35,744 nt of DNA. Source: Mycobacterium sp. E1214 (lineage in GTDB: Bacteria > Actinomycetota > Actinomycetes > Mycobacteriales > Mycobacteriaceae). The stretch is from the NCBI RefSeq assembly GCF_001666755.1, contig NZ_LZJC01000044.1, positions 1 through 35,744 on the forward strand, given 5' to 3'. Position numbers and translations under genes: made by a program. A model generated the notes under the pieces. It searched no databases, had not been told where the DNA came from, and worked only from the letters and a program-made list of their open reading frames with translations. This document shows, one piece after another, positions 1 to 7,241 of this stretch (position 1 is its first letter; the number at the start of each line of letters is the position of its first letter).

Positions 1-72
1 CTGCTTGTCGTCGATGAGCACCTTCTGGTACTCGTACACCCAGTTCTCCAGGCCCTCCATCTCCAGGCCCAG
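1..72. other. Inverted terminal segment (probable chimera)
   Basis: Read on the minus strand, this segment gives an open frame ending EYQKVLIDDKQ, which joins in sense to GEIVGFWKQ encoded on the plus strand from base 73. The first 72 bases therefore look like the piece of the same gene that should lie directly upstream of base 73, but in reverse orientation. The trinucleotide cag at 70-72 is shared by both possible joins, so the junction lies in a 3-bp microhomology. The topology matches the fold-back at the right end of the window. I infer an amplification or assembly artefact, not a biological inversion. Confidence 0.6.
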
Positions 73-354
73 GGCGAGATCGTCGGCTTCTGGAAACAGA
101 TCGTCAACAAATCCGACGGCACGCAGGACGAGATCTACGGCATCGGCGGCAGCTGGTTCCGCCTGAACGATGACAACCTCATCGAGTGGCAGCGCGACTT
201 CTTCGACTTCGGGCACGTCGCGAAGATGTTCGCCAACCTCATCGAGTCCGGTGACCTCAGCGACGGCATGCAGAAGCGGATCGAGCGCAGCGTTGCCGGT
301 GAGAAGCTGCCGGGCTACTACCCGCTCGGTGCGGCGCCCGTCCCCATCTGGTGA
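70..354 (+). CDS. NTF2/SnoaL-like protein, C-terminal part (Rv0762c-like)
   Basis: This is an open frame without a start, running to TGA at 352-354. It encodes about 94 residues with the feel of an NTF2/SnoaL-fold protein: GEIVGFWKQ, then YGIGGSWFRLND, then WQRDFFDFGH, ending APVPIW. The position directly upstream of adhB on the same strand matches Rv0762c in M. tuberculosis, where the gene sits in the block leading to the cyp51 sterol-demethylase genes. The missing N-terminal part is partly present in reverse in bases 1-72. SnoaL-fold proteins bind or isomerise small polycyclic or steroid-like ligands, but no catalytic residues can be assigned from this fragment. The family call is moderate; the ortholog call rests on synteny. 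Confidence 0.6.
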   Translation, partial: QGEIVGFWKQIVNKSDGTQDEIYGIGGSWFRLNDDNLIEWQRDFFDFGHVAKMFANLIESGDLSDGMQKRIERSVAGEKLPGYYPLGAAPVPIW

Positions 355-500
355 GCGGGCGGCACCAACCAAGCATTTGATTTGTTGTACGCGCTATGCT
401 GACGCGACGTGGGTGCTGTGGCACCCGTCACCTCGCCTCCCGGCATGAAGGGGCCGGGCGGCGCTGATCGATTCAAAGGCGAAATGGGGTCAGGACCACC

Positions 501-1628
501 GTGAAGACAAAAGGCGCATTGATCTGGGAGTTCAACCAGCCCTGGACGATCGAAGACATCGAGATCGGCGACCCGCAGGCCCACGAGGTCAAGATCCAGA
601 TGGAAGCCGCGGGGATGTGCCACTCCGACCACCACCTGGTCACCGGCGGCATCCCGATGGCCGGCTTCCCGGTGCTGGGTGGGCATGAGGGCGCCGGCAT
701 CGTCACCGAGGTCGGGCCGGGTGTGGAGGACATCGCCCCGGGCGACCACGTGGTGTTGTCCTTCATCCCGTCCTGTGGGCAGTGCGCGACCTGTCAGGCG
801 GGCATGCGCAACCTGTGCGACCTGGGTGCCGGTCTGCTCGGCGGCGCCGCGGTCTCCGACGGCACGTTCCGCATCCAGGCCCGCGGCCAGAACGTCTTCC
901 CGATGACGCTGCTCGGCACGTTCTCGCCGTACATGGTGGTGCACCGCAGTTCGGTGGTGAAGATCGACCCGTCGGTGCCGTTCGAGGTGGCCGCGCTGGT
1001 CGGCTGCGGCGTCACCACCGGTTACGGCTCGGCCGTGCGCACGGCCGACATCCGGCCCGGCCAGGACGTCGCCATCGTCGGCGTCGGTGGCGTCGGCATG
1101 GCCGCCCTGCAGGGCGCGGTCAACGCAGGCGCCCGCTACATCTTCGCGATCGACCCGGTGGAGTGGAAGCGCGACCAGGCGCTGAAGTTCGGCGCCACCC
1201 ACGTCTACCCCGACATCAACGCCGCCCTCATGGGCATCATGGAGGTCACCTACGGCCTGATGGCCCACAAGGTCGTCGTGACCGTTGGTGAGTTGCAGGG
1301 CTCCGACATCGACAACTACCTGAACATCACCCAGAAGGGCGGCACCTGCGTCCTGACCGCCATCGGCAGCCTGCTGGACACCAACGTCAACTTGAACCTG
1401 GCGATGCTGACCCTGATGCAGAAGAACCTGCAGGGCACCATCTTCGGTGGCGGCAACCCGCAGTACGACATTCCGCAGCTGCTCTCGATGTACAAGGCCG
1501 GCAAGCTCAACCTCGACGACATGGTCACCACCCAGTACCGCCTGGAGCAGATCAACGAGGGCTACCAGGACATGCTGGAGGGCAAGAACATTCGCGGCGT
1601 CATCCGCTTCACCGACGCCGACCGGTAG
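501..1628 (+). CDS. adhB: Zinc-dependent alcohol dehydrogenase AdhB
   Basis: A 375-residue medium-chain dehydrogenase that oxidises alcohols to aldehydes with NAD. The N-terminal GroES-like domain carries the catalytic zinc ligands C40 and H62-E63 (GGHEGAG) and the third ligand C169 (LVGCGVTTG). Four structural-zinc cysteines lie at about 92, 95, 98 and 106. The Rossmann domain has GVGGVG at 194-199. Length and neighbours (NTF2 gene before, Rv0760c and HIT genes after, phoPR convergent) match M. tuberculosis adhB (Rv0761c). The start is GTG at 501, with AGGA about 9 nt upstream. The 146 bp before it hold no gene. It probably shares a transcript with the gene at 1642, 13 nt downstream. The physiological substrate is unknown; proximity to sterol genes in relatives suggests a lipid or steroid alcohol, which is inference. 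Confidence 0.93.
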   Translation: MKTKGALIWEFNQPWTIEDIEIGDPQAHEVKIQMEAAGMCHSDHHLVTGGIPMAGFPVLGGHEGAGIVTEVGPGVEDIAPGDHVVLSFIPSCGQCATCQAGMRNLCDLGAGLLGGAAVSDGTFRIQARGQNVFPMTLLGTFSPYMVVHRSSVVKIDPSVPFEVAALVGCGVTTGYGSAVRTADIRPGQDVAIVGVGGVGMAALQGAVNAGARYIFAIDPVEWKRDQALKFGATHVYPDINAALMGIMEVTYGLMAHKVVVTVGELQGSDIDNYLNITQKGGTCVLTAIGSLLDTNVNLNLAMLTLMQKNLQGTIFGGGNPQYDIPQLLSMYKAGKLNLDDMVTTQYRLEQINEGYQDMLEGKNIRGVIRFTDADR

Positions 1629-1641
1629 GGGGCTCACGGCG

Positions 1642-2070
1642 ATGACCCAGACCGAGGCATCGGAGGCGTCCCCGGCGCTGGCGGCGTCGCAGGCGTCGTG
1701 GCGGTGCGTGCAGGCGCACGACCGCACCGGCTGGCTGGCGCTGATGGCCGACGACGTCGTCATCGAGGACCCGATCGGCCAATCCGTCACCAACCCCGAC
1801 GGCACCGGGGTGCGCGGCAAGGAGGCCGTCGGCGCGTTCTTCGACACCAACATCGCGGCCAATCAGCTGACCATCACCTGCGAGGAGACCTTCCCGTCGA
1901 GCTCGCCCGACGAGATCGCCCACATCCTGGTGCTGGACAGCAAGTTCGAGGGCGGGCTGACCAGTTCGGTGCGCGGCGTCTTCACCTACAAGGTCGACGG
2001 CGCCGGGCTGATCACCAACATGCGCGGGTACTGGAACCTCGACATGATGACCTTCGGTCAGGACGGCTGA
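1642..2070 (+). CDS. Ketosteroid-isomerase-fold protein (Rv0760c-like)
   Basis: A 142-residue protein of the SnoaL/ketosteroid-isomerase (NTF2) fold. An N-terminal helix (WRCVQAHDRTGWLALMADD) is followed by VVIEDPIG and a curved sheet including VRGVFTYKVDGAGLITNMRGYW. The length is close to Rv0760c of M. tuberculosis, which as I recall has a solved steroid-binding structure with weak or no isomerase activity. The start ATG lies 13 nt after the adhB stop with a G-rich stretch (tagggggc) before it, so co-translation with adhB is likely. Acidic residues near the expected pocket (D-D in LMADDVV and D in IEDPIG) are compatible with steroid or CoA-ester binding. The exact reaction cannot be read from the sequence. 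Confidence 0.85.
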   Translation: MTQTEASEASPALAASQASWRCVQAHDRTGWLALMADDVVIEDPIGQSVTNPDGTGVRGKEAVGAFFDTNIAANQLTITCEETFPSSSPDEIAHILVLDSKFEGGLTSSVRGVFTYKVDGAGLITNMRGYWNLDMMTFGQDG

Positions 2071-2092
2071 CCGCCCGGGCGCGGGCCACACC

Positions 2093-2098
2093 TATGCT
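2093..2098 (+). promoter_or_regulatory. -10 element of a leaderless promoter
   Basis: TATGCT fits the mycobacterial -10 consensus TANNNT. It ends 7 nt before the ATG of the HIT gene, so transcription would begin at or within a base or two of the A of ATG. No Shine-Dalgarno sequence fits between. This suggests that the HIT gene has its own leaderless transcript besides read-through from adhB. Confidence 0.5.
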
Positions 2099-2105
2099 CT
2101 AGGCC

Positions 2106-2510
2106 ATGGCATCGATCTTCACCAAGATCATCAACCGTGAGCTTCCCGGGCGCTTCGTCTACGAGGACGACGACGTCGTCGCGTTCCTGACGATCGAGCC
2201 GATGACGCAAGGCCACACGCTGGTCGTGCCGCGCGCCGAGATCGACAACTGGCAAGACGTCGACGGCGCGGCCTTCGCCAAGGTGATGGCGGTCAGCCAG
2301 CTGATCGGTAGGGCGGTGTCCAAGGCGTTCAACACCGAGCGGTCCGGCCTGATCATCGCCGGCCTGGAGGTGCCGCACCTGCACGTGCACGTCTTCCCGA
2401 CCCGCAGCCTGCACGACTTCGGGTTCGCCAACGTGGACCGCAACCCGTCGCCGCAATCGCTGGACGACGCCCAGGCCAAGATCAAGGCGGCCCTGGCTCA
2501 GTTGGCGTGA
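2106..2510 (+). CDS. HIT-family hydrolase (Rv0759c-like)
   Basis: A 134-residue histidine-triad protein. The signature HLHVHVFP puts the histidines at 91, 93 and 95, the last two framing the nucleotidyl transfer site. The upstream part ([21 protein letters not shown]) and [17 protein letters not shown] are typical of the HINT/Fhit branch, which hydrolyses nucleoside phosphoramidates or dinucleotides in the cytosol. The position next to phoR matches Rv0759c. The gene runs convergently into phoR and their ends overlap by 13 bp (2498-2510). A -10-like hexamer directly before the start suggests a leaderless mRNA. The natural substrate of the mycobacterial protein is not evident. Confidence 0.92.
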   Translation: MASIFTKIINRELPGRFVYEDDDVVAFLTIEPMTQGHTLVVPRAEIDNWQDVDGAAFAKVMAVSQLIGRAVSKAFNTERSGLIIAGLEVPHLHVHVFPTRSLHDFGFANVDRNPSPQSLDDAQAKIKAALAQLA

Positions 2511-3940
2511 GCCGGCTCCTGCGTGGGCACCTCGCTGACGCGCGGCAACGTCACCCTAAAACAGCAGCCTTCGCCCGGAGCGGTGGTCACGCTGACGACC
2601 CCGCCGTGGGCGCGGACCAACGACTGCACGATCGATAGGCCGAGCCCCGTTCCGCCGCTGGCCCGCGCGCGCGACGAGTCGGTGCGATAGAACCGTTCGA
2701 ACACCCGCGACGCGTCCTGCGCGGTCATGCCCGGGCCCTCGTCGGCCACCTCGAGCACCGCGTCGTCGCCCGCGGTGCCCACCCGCACCGTCACGTCGGC
2801 GCTCGTCGGGGTGTGCTGCAAGGCGTTGGCGATGAGGTTGCTCAGCACCTGCCGCAGCCGCGGTTCGTCACCAAGCACCTCCGGGGTGCCCGGGCCGTCG
2901 AGGACCTCCATGGTGATGGTCCGCTTGGGATCCATCGCCTGCGCGTTGTGCACCGCGTCGCTGGCCAGGGCCAGCAGGTCCACCCGGTCGTGCTCGAGCG
3001 GTCGCTGCACGTCGAGGCGGGCCAGCAGCAGCAGGTCGTCGACCAACAGCCCCATCCGGCTTGCCTCGCTTTCGATGCGCGACAGCAGCATGGCGACGTC
3101 GCGGGCGGCGCCCTGCCGGTACAGCTCGGCGAATCCGCGGATGGTGGTCAGCGGGGTGCGAAGTTCGTGGCTGGCGTCGGTGATGAATCGGCGCATGCCT
3201 TCCTCGGACGTCCGGGCCTTCTCGGCCGACATCTCCGAGGACGCCAACGCCTGCTGGATCTGGGCGAGCATCCCGTTGAGTGCGAGCGACAGGCGCCCGA
3301 CCTCGGTCCTCGGATCCCGTTCCGGCACACGGCGATCGAGCTGGCCGGCGGCGATAGCGGCGGCGGTCTGCTCCACCTCGGCCAGCGGCCGCAGGCTGCG
3401 CTGCACGACCGCGAACCCGGCGATGCCGACCACCACCAGCACCGCTACCCCGATGCCGATCTGCAGCAACACCAGCGAGCTGACCGTGTGCTGCACGTCA
3501 GAGAGGTCGATGGCCACGGTCGTCAGGCCGTGCGGGCCGCGCACCGACACGGCCCGCCACTGGATGTCGGAGCCGTTGACCGAGGGCAGCGTCGTCGGGT
3601 ACGGGCCGACGTCGTTGTCGGCCGGGAGCGCCGGCTCGGCGTTGCGGTCGTTGATGGCGGTGAAGGGGGTGCCGTCGCTGCTGACGCCGCGGACGTAGAA
3701 CTTCGACGGCGGCCGGGCCGGGTCCGGCCCCTCGTAGGGCGGCGGCGTCTGGCGGCGCGGGGCCTGCGCCCATCCCCGGGACGCGTCGAGCAGCGTCTGG
3801 TCGATGCGGCTGATCAGGCTGTGCCGCAGGATCGACGTGACCGCGACGCCGGAGACCGCCAACCCGCAGGCGACCAAGGCCAGGGTGGCGGCCACCAGGC
3901 CGACTCGAAGCGGCAGGCCGCGGCGACGATAAATAGCCAT
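2498..3940 (-). CDS. phoR: Sensor histidine kinase PhoR
   Basis: A 480-residue membrane sensor kinase, partner of PhoP. TM1 is at about 12-35, followed by an extracytoplasmic sensor of about 120 residues rich in Pro and charged residues, and TM2 at about 155-179. Then come HAMP (about 180-232), HisKA with SHELRTP (H258 is the expected phosphorylation site), and HATPase_c with the N box [11 protein letters not shown]1 DEGPGM and G2 GGTGLGLSI. Length and order match M. tuberculosis PhoR. It starts 15 nt after the phoP stop, so the two form an operon. In M. tuberculosis the pair responds to acid and chloride cues and controls sulfolipid and acyltrehalose synthesis and virulence functions. The 3' end overlaps the convergent HIT gene by 13 bp. 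Confidence 0.95.
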   Translation of the reverse strand: MAIYRRRGLPLRVGLVAATLALVACGLAVSGVAVTSILRHSLISRIDQTLLDASRGWAQAPRRQTPPPYEGPDPARPPSKFYVRGVSSDGTPFTAINDRNAEPALPADNDVGPYPTTLPSVNGSDIQWRAVSVRGPHGLTTVAIDLSDVQHTVSSLVLLQIGIGVAVLVVVGIAGFAVVQRSLRPLAEVEQTAAAIAAGQLDRRVPERDPRTEVGRLSLALNGMLAQIQQALASSEMSAEKARTSEEGMRRFITDASHELRTPLTTIRGFAELYRQGAARDVAMLLSRIESEASRMGLLVDDLLLLARLDVQRPLEHDRVDLLALASDAVHNAQAMDPKRTITMEVLDGPGTPEVLGDEPRLRQVLSNLIANALQHTPTSADVTVRVGTAGDDAVLEVADEGPGMTAQDASRVFERFYRTDSSRARASGGTGLGLSIVQSLVRAHGGVVSVTTAPGEGCCFRVTLPRVSEVPTQEPAHAN

Positions 3941-3955
3941 GTCCGATGCCCTGCC

Positions 3956-4675
3956 TCAGCGGGGCTCGCGCAGCACGTAGCCCACGCCCCGCAGGGTGTG
4001 CAGCAACCGCTTCTCGCCGGTGTCGATCTTGCGCCGCAGGTACGACACGTAGGACTCGACGACGTTGACGTCGCCGCCGAAGTCGTACCGCCACACGTGG
4101 TCGAGGATCTTCGGTTTGCTCAACACGGTGCCCGCGTTGATGACGAAGTAGCGCAACAGCGTGAACTCGGTCGGCGACAGCGACACCGGCTGGCCCGCCT
4201 TCCACACCTCGTGGGTCTCCTCGTCGAGTTCGATGTCGGCGAAGGTGAGGCGGGCGCTGCGCGGTTCGGCCCCGCCCTTGCCCGCGCGGCGCAGGATGAC
4301 GCGCAGCCGGGCGACCACCTCTTCGAGGCTGAACGGCTTGGTGACGTAGTCGTCGCCGCCCAGGGTCAGCCCGGCGATCTTGTCCTGCAACGAGTCTCGG
4401 GCCGTCAGGAACAGCGCCGGCGCGTCGATGCCGTCCGCGCGCAGCCGGCGTAACACCCCGAAACCGTCCATGCCGGGCATCATGACGTCGAGGATCACCG
4501 CGTCGGGGCGCGCCTCCCGCGCCCGATCCAGCGCCTGGGCGCCGTTGCTGGCGGTGTACACCTCGAACCCCTGGAACTTGAGGCTGACCGAAAGCAGCTC
4601 CACGATGTTGGCCTCGTCGTCGACCACGAGGACGCGAGCCTCCGGTTGCGTGTCAGGTGATGTTGCCGCGGTCAT
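3956..4675 (-). CDS. phoP: Response regulator PhoP
   Basis: A 239-residue OmpR/PhoB-type transcription factor. The receiver domain has the acidic pair DD at 19-20 (VLVVDDEANIV), the phospho-acceptor D63 in ILDVMMPG, and the conserved lysine in DDYVTKPFS. The C-terminal winged helix includes LSPTEFTLLRYF and the recognition region NVVESYVSYLRRKID. From ARVLVVDDE onward I recall it as nearly identical to M. tuberculosis PhoP; only the short N-terminus differs. The start ATG at 4675 has AAGGAAG 8-9 nt upstream, which is better than the in-frame upstream codon at 4804. It is the first gene of phoPR and divergent from the repeat-protein gene at 4840. A candidate autoregulatory site lies between 4690 and 4707. 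Confidence 0.96.
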   Translation of the reverse strand: MTAATSPDTQPEARVLVVDDEANIVELLSVSLKFQGFEVYTASNGAQALDRAREARPDAVILDVMMPGMDGFGVLRRLRADGIDAPALFLTARDSLQDKIAGLTLGGDDYVTKPFSLEEVVARLRVILRRAGKGGAEPRSARLTFADIELDEETHEVWKAGQPVSLSPTEFTLLRYFVINAGTVLSKPKILDHVWRYDFGGDVNVVESYVSYLRRKIDTGEKRLLHTLRGVGYVLREPR

Positions 4676-4689
4676 GGAGTGTCTTCCTT

Positions 4690-4707
4690 GCTTGAGATGA
4701 GCTGTGA
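4690..4707 (-). promoter_or_regulatory. Candidate PhoP box in the phoP leader
   Basis: On the minus strand the leader reads TCACAGC-TCAT-CTCAAGC, ending 14 nt before the phoP start. M. tuberculosis PhoP binds two heptamers related to TCACAGC separated by 4 bp. Here the first heptamer is perfect and the second keeps only the AGC end, with the right 4-bp spacing. This is a half-strong match and fits autoregulation. Confidence 0.45.
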
Positions 4708-4753
4708 GAAAATTGTGCTTTTCCTGAAAGCTCAGTGCCAACCGTCTGACAAT

Positions 4754-4773
4754 AGTCTGCCAAAGTCTGCCAA
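4754..4773. repeat. Tandem 10-bp direct repeat in the divergent intergenic region
   Basis: The decamer agtctgccaa occurs twice back to back. A related copy, cgtctgacaa, lies just upstream at about 4743-4752, giving roughly 11-bp phasing. On the minus strand each unit contains TTGGCAGACT, which also resembles a -35 hexamer. The position, between phoP and the divergent gene, suggests a regulator-binding array or phoP promoter parts. Confidence 0.45.
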
Positions 4774-4826
4774 GAAATCGATCGATCGGCTCGCACCTGT
4801 GCACTTCGTCGCGGTCGCGTCGCGAA

Positions 4827-4832
4827 TAGACT
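4827..4832 (+). promoter_or_regulatory. -10 element of a leaderless promoter
   Basis: TAGACT ends 7 nt before the ATG at 4840, the spacing expected when transcription begins at the start codon. This supports the chosen start of the repeat-protein gene. Confidence 0.5.
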
Positions 4833-4839
4833 CGGCAGG

Positions 4840-5556
4840 ATGAATCTCGCCAGAAGCATCGTCTCGGCCGCGACGGCTCCCGCGCGAGTGGGCCTGGCCG
4901 CCGCCGACACGAGCTTGACCGTCGCGAGCGCCGCCGTCGGTGTCGCCAAGCGGGCGCTCGGCGAGGGCGCGCCCTCGCGGGCGAGCGCGATGACGTCCAT
5001 GCTGGGCCTCGACGACGCCCTGGTGCGGGCCAATCGGCTGGCCCGGATGTTGGACGACGACGCCCCGCTGGGCCGGGCCATCGCCCCGGACGGCCCGATC
5101 GACCGGCTGCTGCGCCCCGGCGGGGTGGTGGACCTGCTGACCTCGGAGGGCGGTCTGCTCGACCGGCTGGCCGCCGAGGGCGGCGGCCTGCATCGCGCGC
5201 TGCAGCCCGGCGGCTTGGCCGATCAGTTGGTCGCCGAGGACGGCCTGATCGAGCGACTGCTGGCCGAGGACGGCCTGGCCGACCGGCTGCTCAGCGAGGG
5301 CGGGCTGGTGGACAAGCTGACCGCCAAGCACGGGCCGCTGGATCAGTTGGCCGACGTCGCCGACACCCTGGCCCGGCTCACGCCCGGCATGGAGGCTTTG
5401 GAGCCGGCCATCGCGACGCTGCAGGACGCCGTCATCGCGCTGACCATGGTGGTCAACCCGCTGAGCAACATCGCCGACCGCATCCCGCTGCCGGGCCGGC
5501 GGCGCGCCTCGTCGCGGCCGGTGCGCTCAACGCGCGTGATCGAAGGCGGCGAGTGA
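4840..5556 (+). CDS. Decapeptide-repeat protein (Rv0756c-like)
   Basis: A 238-residue protein of unknown function, placed like Rv0756c beside phoP. Residues 1-40 are an Ala/Val-rich amphipathic segment without a clear cleavage site. From about residue 85 a repeat with a strict period of 10 residues runs for nine units, with Gly at 85, 95, 105, 115, 125, 135, 145, 155 and 165 and a consensus close to GLxDRLxxEG. The tail has a hydrophobic stretch (AVIALTMVVNPLSNIADRIPLPG) and a basic end. The regular spacing of Leu and Asp suggests a solenoid or a membrane-surface helix array; that is inference. It is transcribed divergently from phoP, with a leaderless-type -10 element. No catalytic motif is visible. 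Confidence 0.8.
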   Translation: MNLARSIVSAATAPARVGLAAADTSLTVASAAVGVAKRALGEGAPSRASAMTSMLGLDDALVRANRLARMLDDDAPLGRAIAPDGPIDRLLRPGGVVDLLTSEGGLLDRLAAEGGGLHRALQPGGLADQLVAEDGLIERLLAEDGLADRLLSEGGLVDKLTAKHGPLDQLADVADTLARLTPGMEALEPAIATLQDAVIALTMVVNPLSNIADRIPLPGRRRASSRPVRSTRVIEGGE

Positions 5557-5585
5557 CCGATTAGGCTGGGGTCCGGTTTTACCCC

Positions 5586-5657
5586 GCCTCCTTAGCTCAG
5601 TGGTAGAGCACTCGCCTTGTAAGCGAGCGGTCGTCAGTTCAATCCTGACAGGGGGCT
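5586..5657 (+). tRNA. tRNA-Thr (anticodon TGT)
   Basis: A complete cloverleaf can be drawn. The acceptor GCCTCCT pairs with AGGGGGC (one G-T pair); the D stem is GCTC/GAGC; the anticodon stem CTCGC/GCGAG holds CTTGTAA with anticodon TGT; the variable loop is CGGTC; the T arm is GTCAG-TTCAATC-CTGAC; the discriminator base is T. The CCA end is not encoded. It reads ACA (Thr). A -10-like TAGGCT lies at 5562-5567. The accessory region with many broken genes begins immediately downstream. I looked for a second copy of the tRNA 3' end in the window as an attachment-site remnant and saw none. Confidence 0.95.
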
Positions 5658-5922
5658 CGGTCTGTAAATTGAATCTGATCCCTCGCTGAACAATCGCAAA
5701 CTCCCGCTGTCGATGGATATTGCCCTGTGCGGCGGATCCAGCATCAACCTAACGTCTTGGGCCGCAGTTATCGGAGCCACCGACCGGGCGCAGAACTGCT
5801 GCTGACGGAAGGCGGTGGCGGATCCCGTTGGAGCGGGACCAGGCCGTGGATGCCATGACGCCCTTCATCGCCCGTACGAACGAGAACGCCTGATTTACAG
5901 CGGGGATCAAGGAGCTGCGAAG

Positions 5923-6070
5923 ATGAAGGTCGGTGTCGTCAGCGAAACGATTACCGCCCAATTCTCGGCCACCCGTTGTTGCGCGCCAACCACCTGCCCG
6001 CCGCCGTGGGCCGCGTCGACTTCTTCTGGTTTGCCTGACCACCTCAACGCGCTGCTGCCCCGAGCGCTGC
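5923..6070 (+). pseudogene. Remnant of an LLM-class (F420-dependent) oxidoreductase
   Basis: An ATG with a perfect ribosome binding site (AAGGAG, 8 nt upstream) begins MKVGVVSETITAQF. The same frame later gives LPDHLNALLPRAL, which closely resembles the GDHLNALVPRS segment near the N-terminus of luciferase-like monooxygenases of the Rv2951c (phthiodiolone ketoreductase) type. Between the two pieces the protein-like reading (HPLLRANHLPAAVGRVDFFW) lies in another frame, so at least two compensating indels have occurred. After about 6070 the similarity stops and the convergent YciI gene begins. I read it as the decayed start of a flavin or F420 oxidoreductase, now non-functional. A sequencing indel cluster is the alternative. 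Confidence 0.5.
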
Positions 6071-6112
6071 CCCTGCCGGGCGTCGGGGTGAACGCCGGCC
6101 CGGCCGACGCAG

Positions 6113-6460
6113 CTAGCTACGGGGCGCCACATGTCCAGCCTTCGGGCTTTGAACACCACCACCGAATGCCGGGATAAAGCCGGTGATCTCGCGCGACTCG
6201 AGCACCTTGGCGGTGAGCATGGGGTCTTGGGCGAGCAGTTCGCGCGCATCTTCGAGTGAGGTGGCGCGCACGATCAGCATGGCGTGCACCCCGGGTTCGT
6301 CGACCAGCGGGCCGCCCAGGGCGAGATCGCCGGTTGTTTGCAGGCCGCGGAGGAAGGATTCGTGGGCGGGAAGGGCCTGTTCACGAGCCTCGGTGTTGTC
6401 GTTGTAGTTGTAGCGCACGACGAATAGTCCACGCTGGGTGTCTTGGTGGGTGTCGGACAT
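6113..6460 (-). CDS. YciI-like domain protein
   Basis: A 115-residue cytosolic protein with the YciI/dimeric alpha-beta barrel pattern: a first strand LFVVRYNYND, the conserved His in LPAHESFLRGL, the turn GDLALGGPLVDEPG, a strand AMLIVRATS, the helix LEDARELLAQDPM and a closing strand REITGFIPAFGGG. YciI proteins form dimers with a His-Asp pocket; most have no assigned reaction, and a few act as small dehydratase or dehalogenase-like enzymes. No clear Shine-Dalgarno sequence precedes the ATG. It overlaps nothing and faces a divergent small frame at 6480. The family call is good, the function open. Confidence 0.72.
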   Translation of the reverse strand: MSDTHQDTQRGLFVVRYNYNDNTEAREQALPAHESFLRGLQTTGDLALGGPLVDEPGVHAMLIVRATSLEDARELLAQDPMLTAKVLESREITGFIPAFGGGVQSPKAGHVAPRS

Positions 6461-6479
6461 GGTGATGCCGGAAGAACCT

Positions 6480-6707
6480 ATGGGAGTGATACTGACCGGC
6501 GACCGTGCCGAAGAACTGGCACAACCCGACGGGGTGCCGCTGCACCGTCTCGCTGACCTTCGATGGGTAGGGTGCGCCCGCGGTGACGCACCCGCATGGC
6601 ACGATCAGGTCAGCGCCACGCTACGCAGCCACGGCGTCACCGGGACGTACTGGGTCGTCGAGCACGACGGACCCGTCACCCCAGAAGTAAAGCTTGCCGC
6701 TGCATGA
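6480..6707 (+). CDS. Small hypothetical protein
   Basis: A 75-residue frame starting ATG at 6480 with GGAAG 6-7 nt upstream. It has a balanced composition, unlike a shadow frame of GC-rich DNA: GVILTGDRAEELAQP, then LADLRWVGCARGD, then SHGVTGTYWVVEHDGP. I do not recognise a family. It may be an intact small protein or the surviving end of a larger one in this decayed neighbourhood. It lies divergent to the YciI gene with a 19-bp gap. Confidence 0.35.
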   Translation: MGVILTGDRAEELAQPDGVPLHRLADLRWVGCARGDAPAWHDQVSATLRSHGVTGTYWVVEHDGPVTPEVKLAAA

Positions 6708-6969
6708 ACAGGACAGGCTTTCGCCCTCGCGTCACAAGGGTGGGCCCGCCCGCTACCCGAGGGTCTGATCTGGAACAGATTGCGCGGCAACCCACTAATC
6801 CGACGCACCTGGGCCGCATGGCTCGGCCAGTCCCGCAGAACAGACCTGGCCAGCCTCGTCGCCGACCTTGATCTCAGCAGCCAGACAGTTGATGACGTCG
6901 ACGCCAGATAGGGCGAACAGGTACAGACGGCAGCAGCCCAACACTGTCGTGGGCGGCCCGGTTCTGGGG

Positions 6970-7095
6970 GCGGTCATCGAGGAGGGCCTGCATCGTCTGT
7001 GACAGCGACGGCTGGCTGATGTGGAGCGCCGCGGCCGCCCATGAGGCTCTGGCGACAACCACCGCGATACCGGCCCGCAAGTCGGAGAACTGCAT
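6970..7095 (-). pseudogene. LysR-type regulator, N-terminal HTH remnant
   Basis: The minus strand encodes MQFSDLRAGIAVVVARASWA followed by AAALHISQPSLSQTMQALLDD, an almost canonical N-terminal winged helix of LysR regulators (compare LHISQPSLSQ). After about 42 residues the similarity ends and the frame runs into unrelated sequence. The effector-binding domain is absent. LysR genes usually sit divergent to their target, and this remnant is divergent to the hydrolase at 7242, which may once have been its target. The remnant cannot be a working regulator as read. Confidence 0.55.
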
Positions 7096-7241
7096 GTTGT
7101 ATTGGAACACGAACGGCGGCTCGACAGCCGTTCCATCGGAGTGTCCGATGCCGCCTATCGCGGATTGAAATGGATGTTGACCGTGACACCGACGCCGGTG
7201 ATCCGGTTGCATGAAAGCATGTGTTGCACACAGGCCGCCAG

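Noticed and set aside
354..500. Promoter upstream of adhB
   Set aside because: A TATGCT hexamer is present around 395-400, but no -35 at proper spacing and no start nearby fit, so I do not call it.
318..1862. Long minus-strand open frame across adhB
   Set aside because: It is His/Val/Asp-rich antisense of adhB, which has all zinc and Rossmann motifs on plus. Long antisense frames are normal in high-GC DNA.
2813..4453. 546-codon plus-strand frame across phoR and phoP
   Set aside because: It is antisense to two clearly recognised genes and has Gln/His/Arg-rich nonsense composition.
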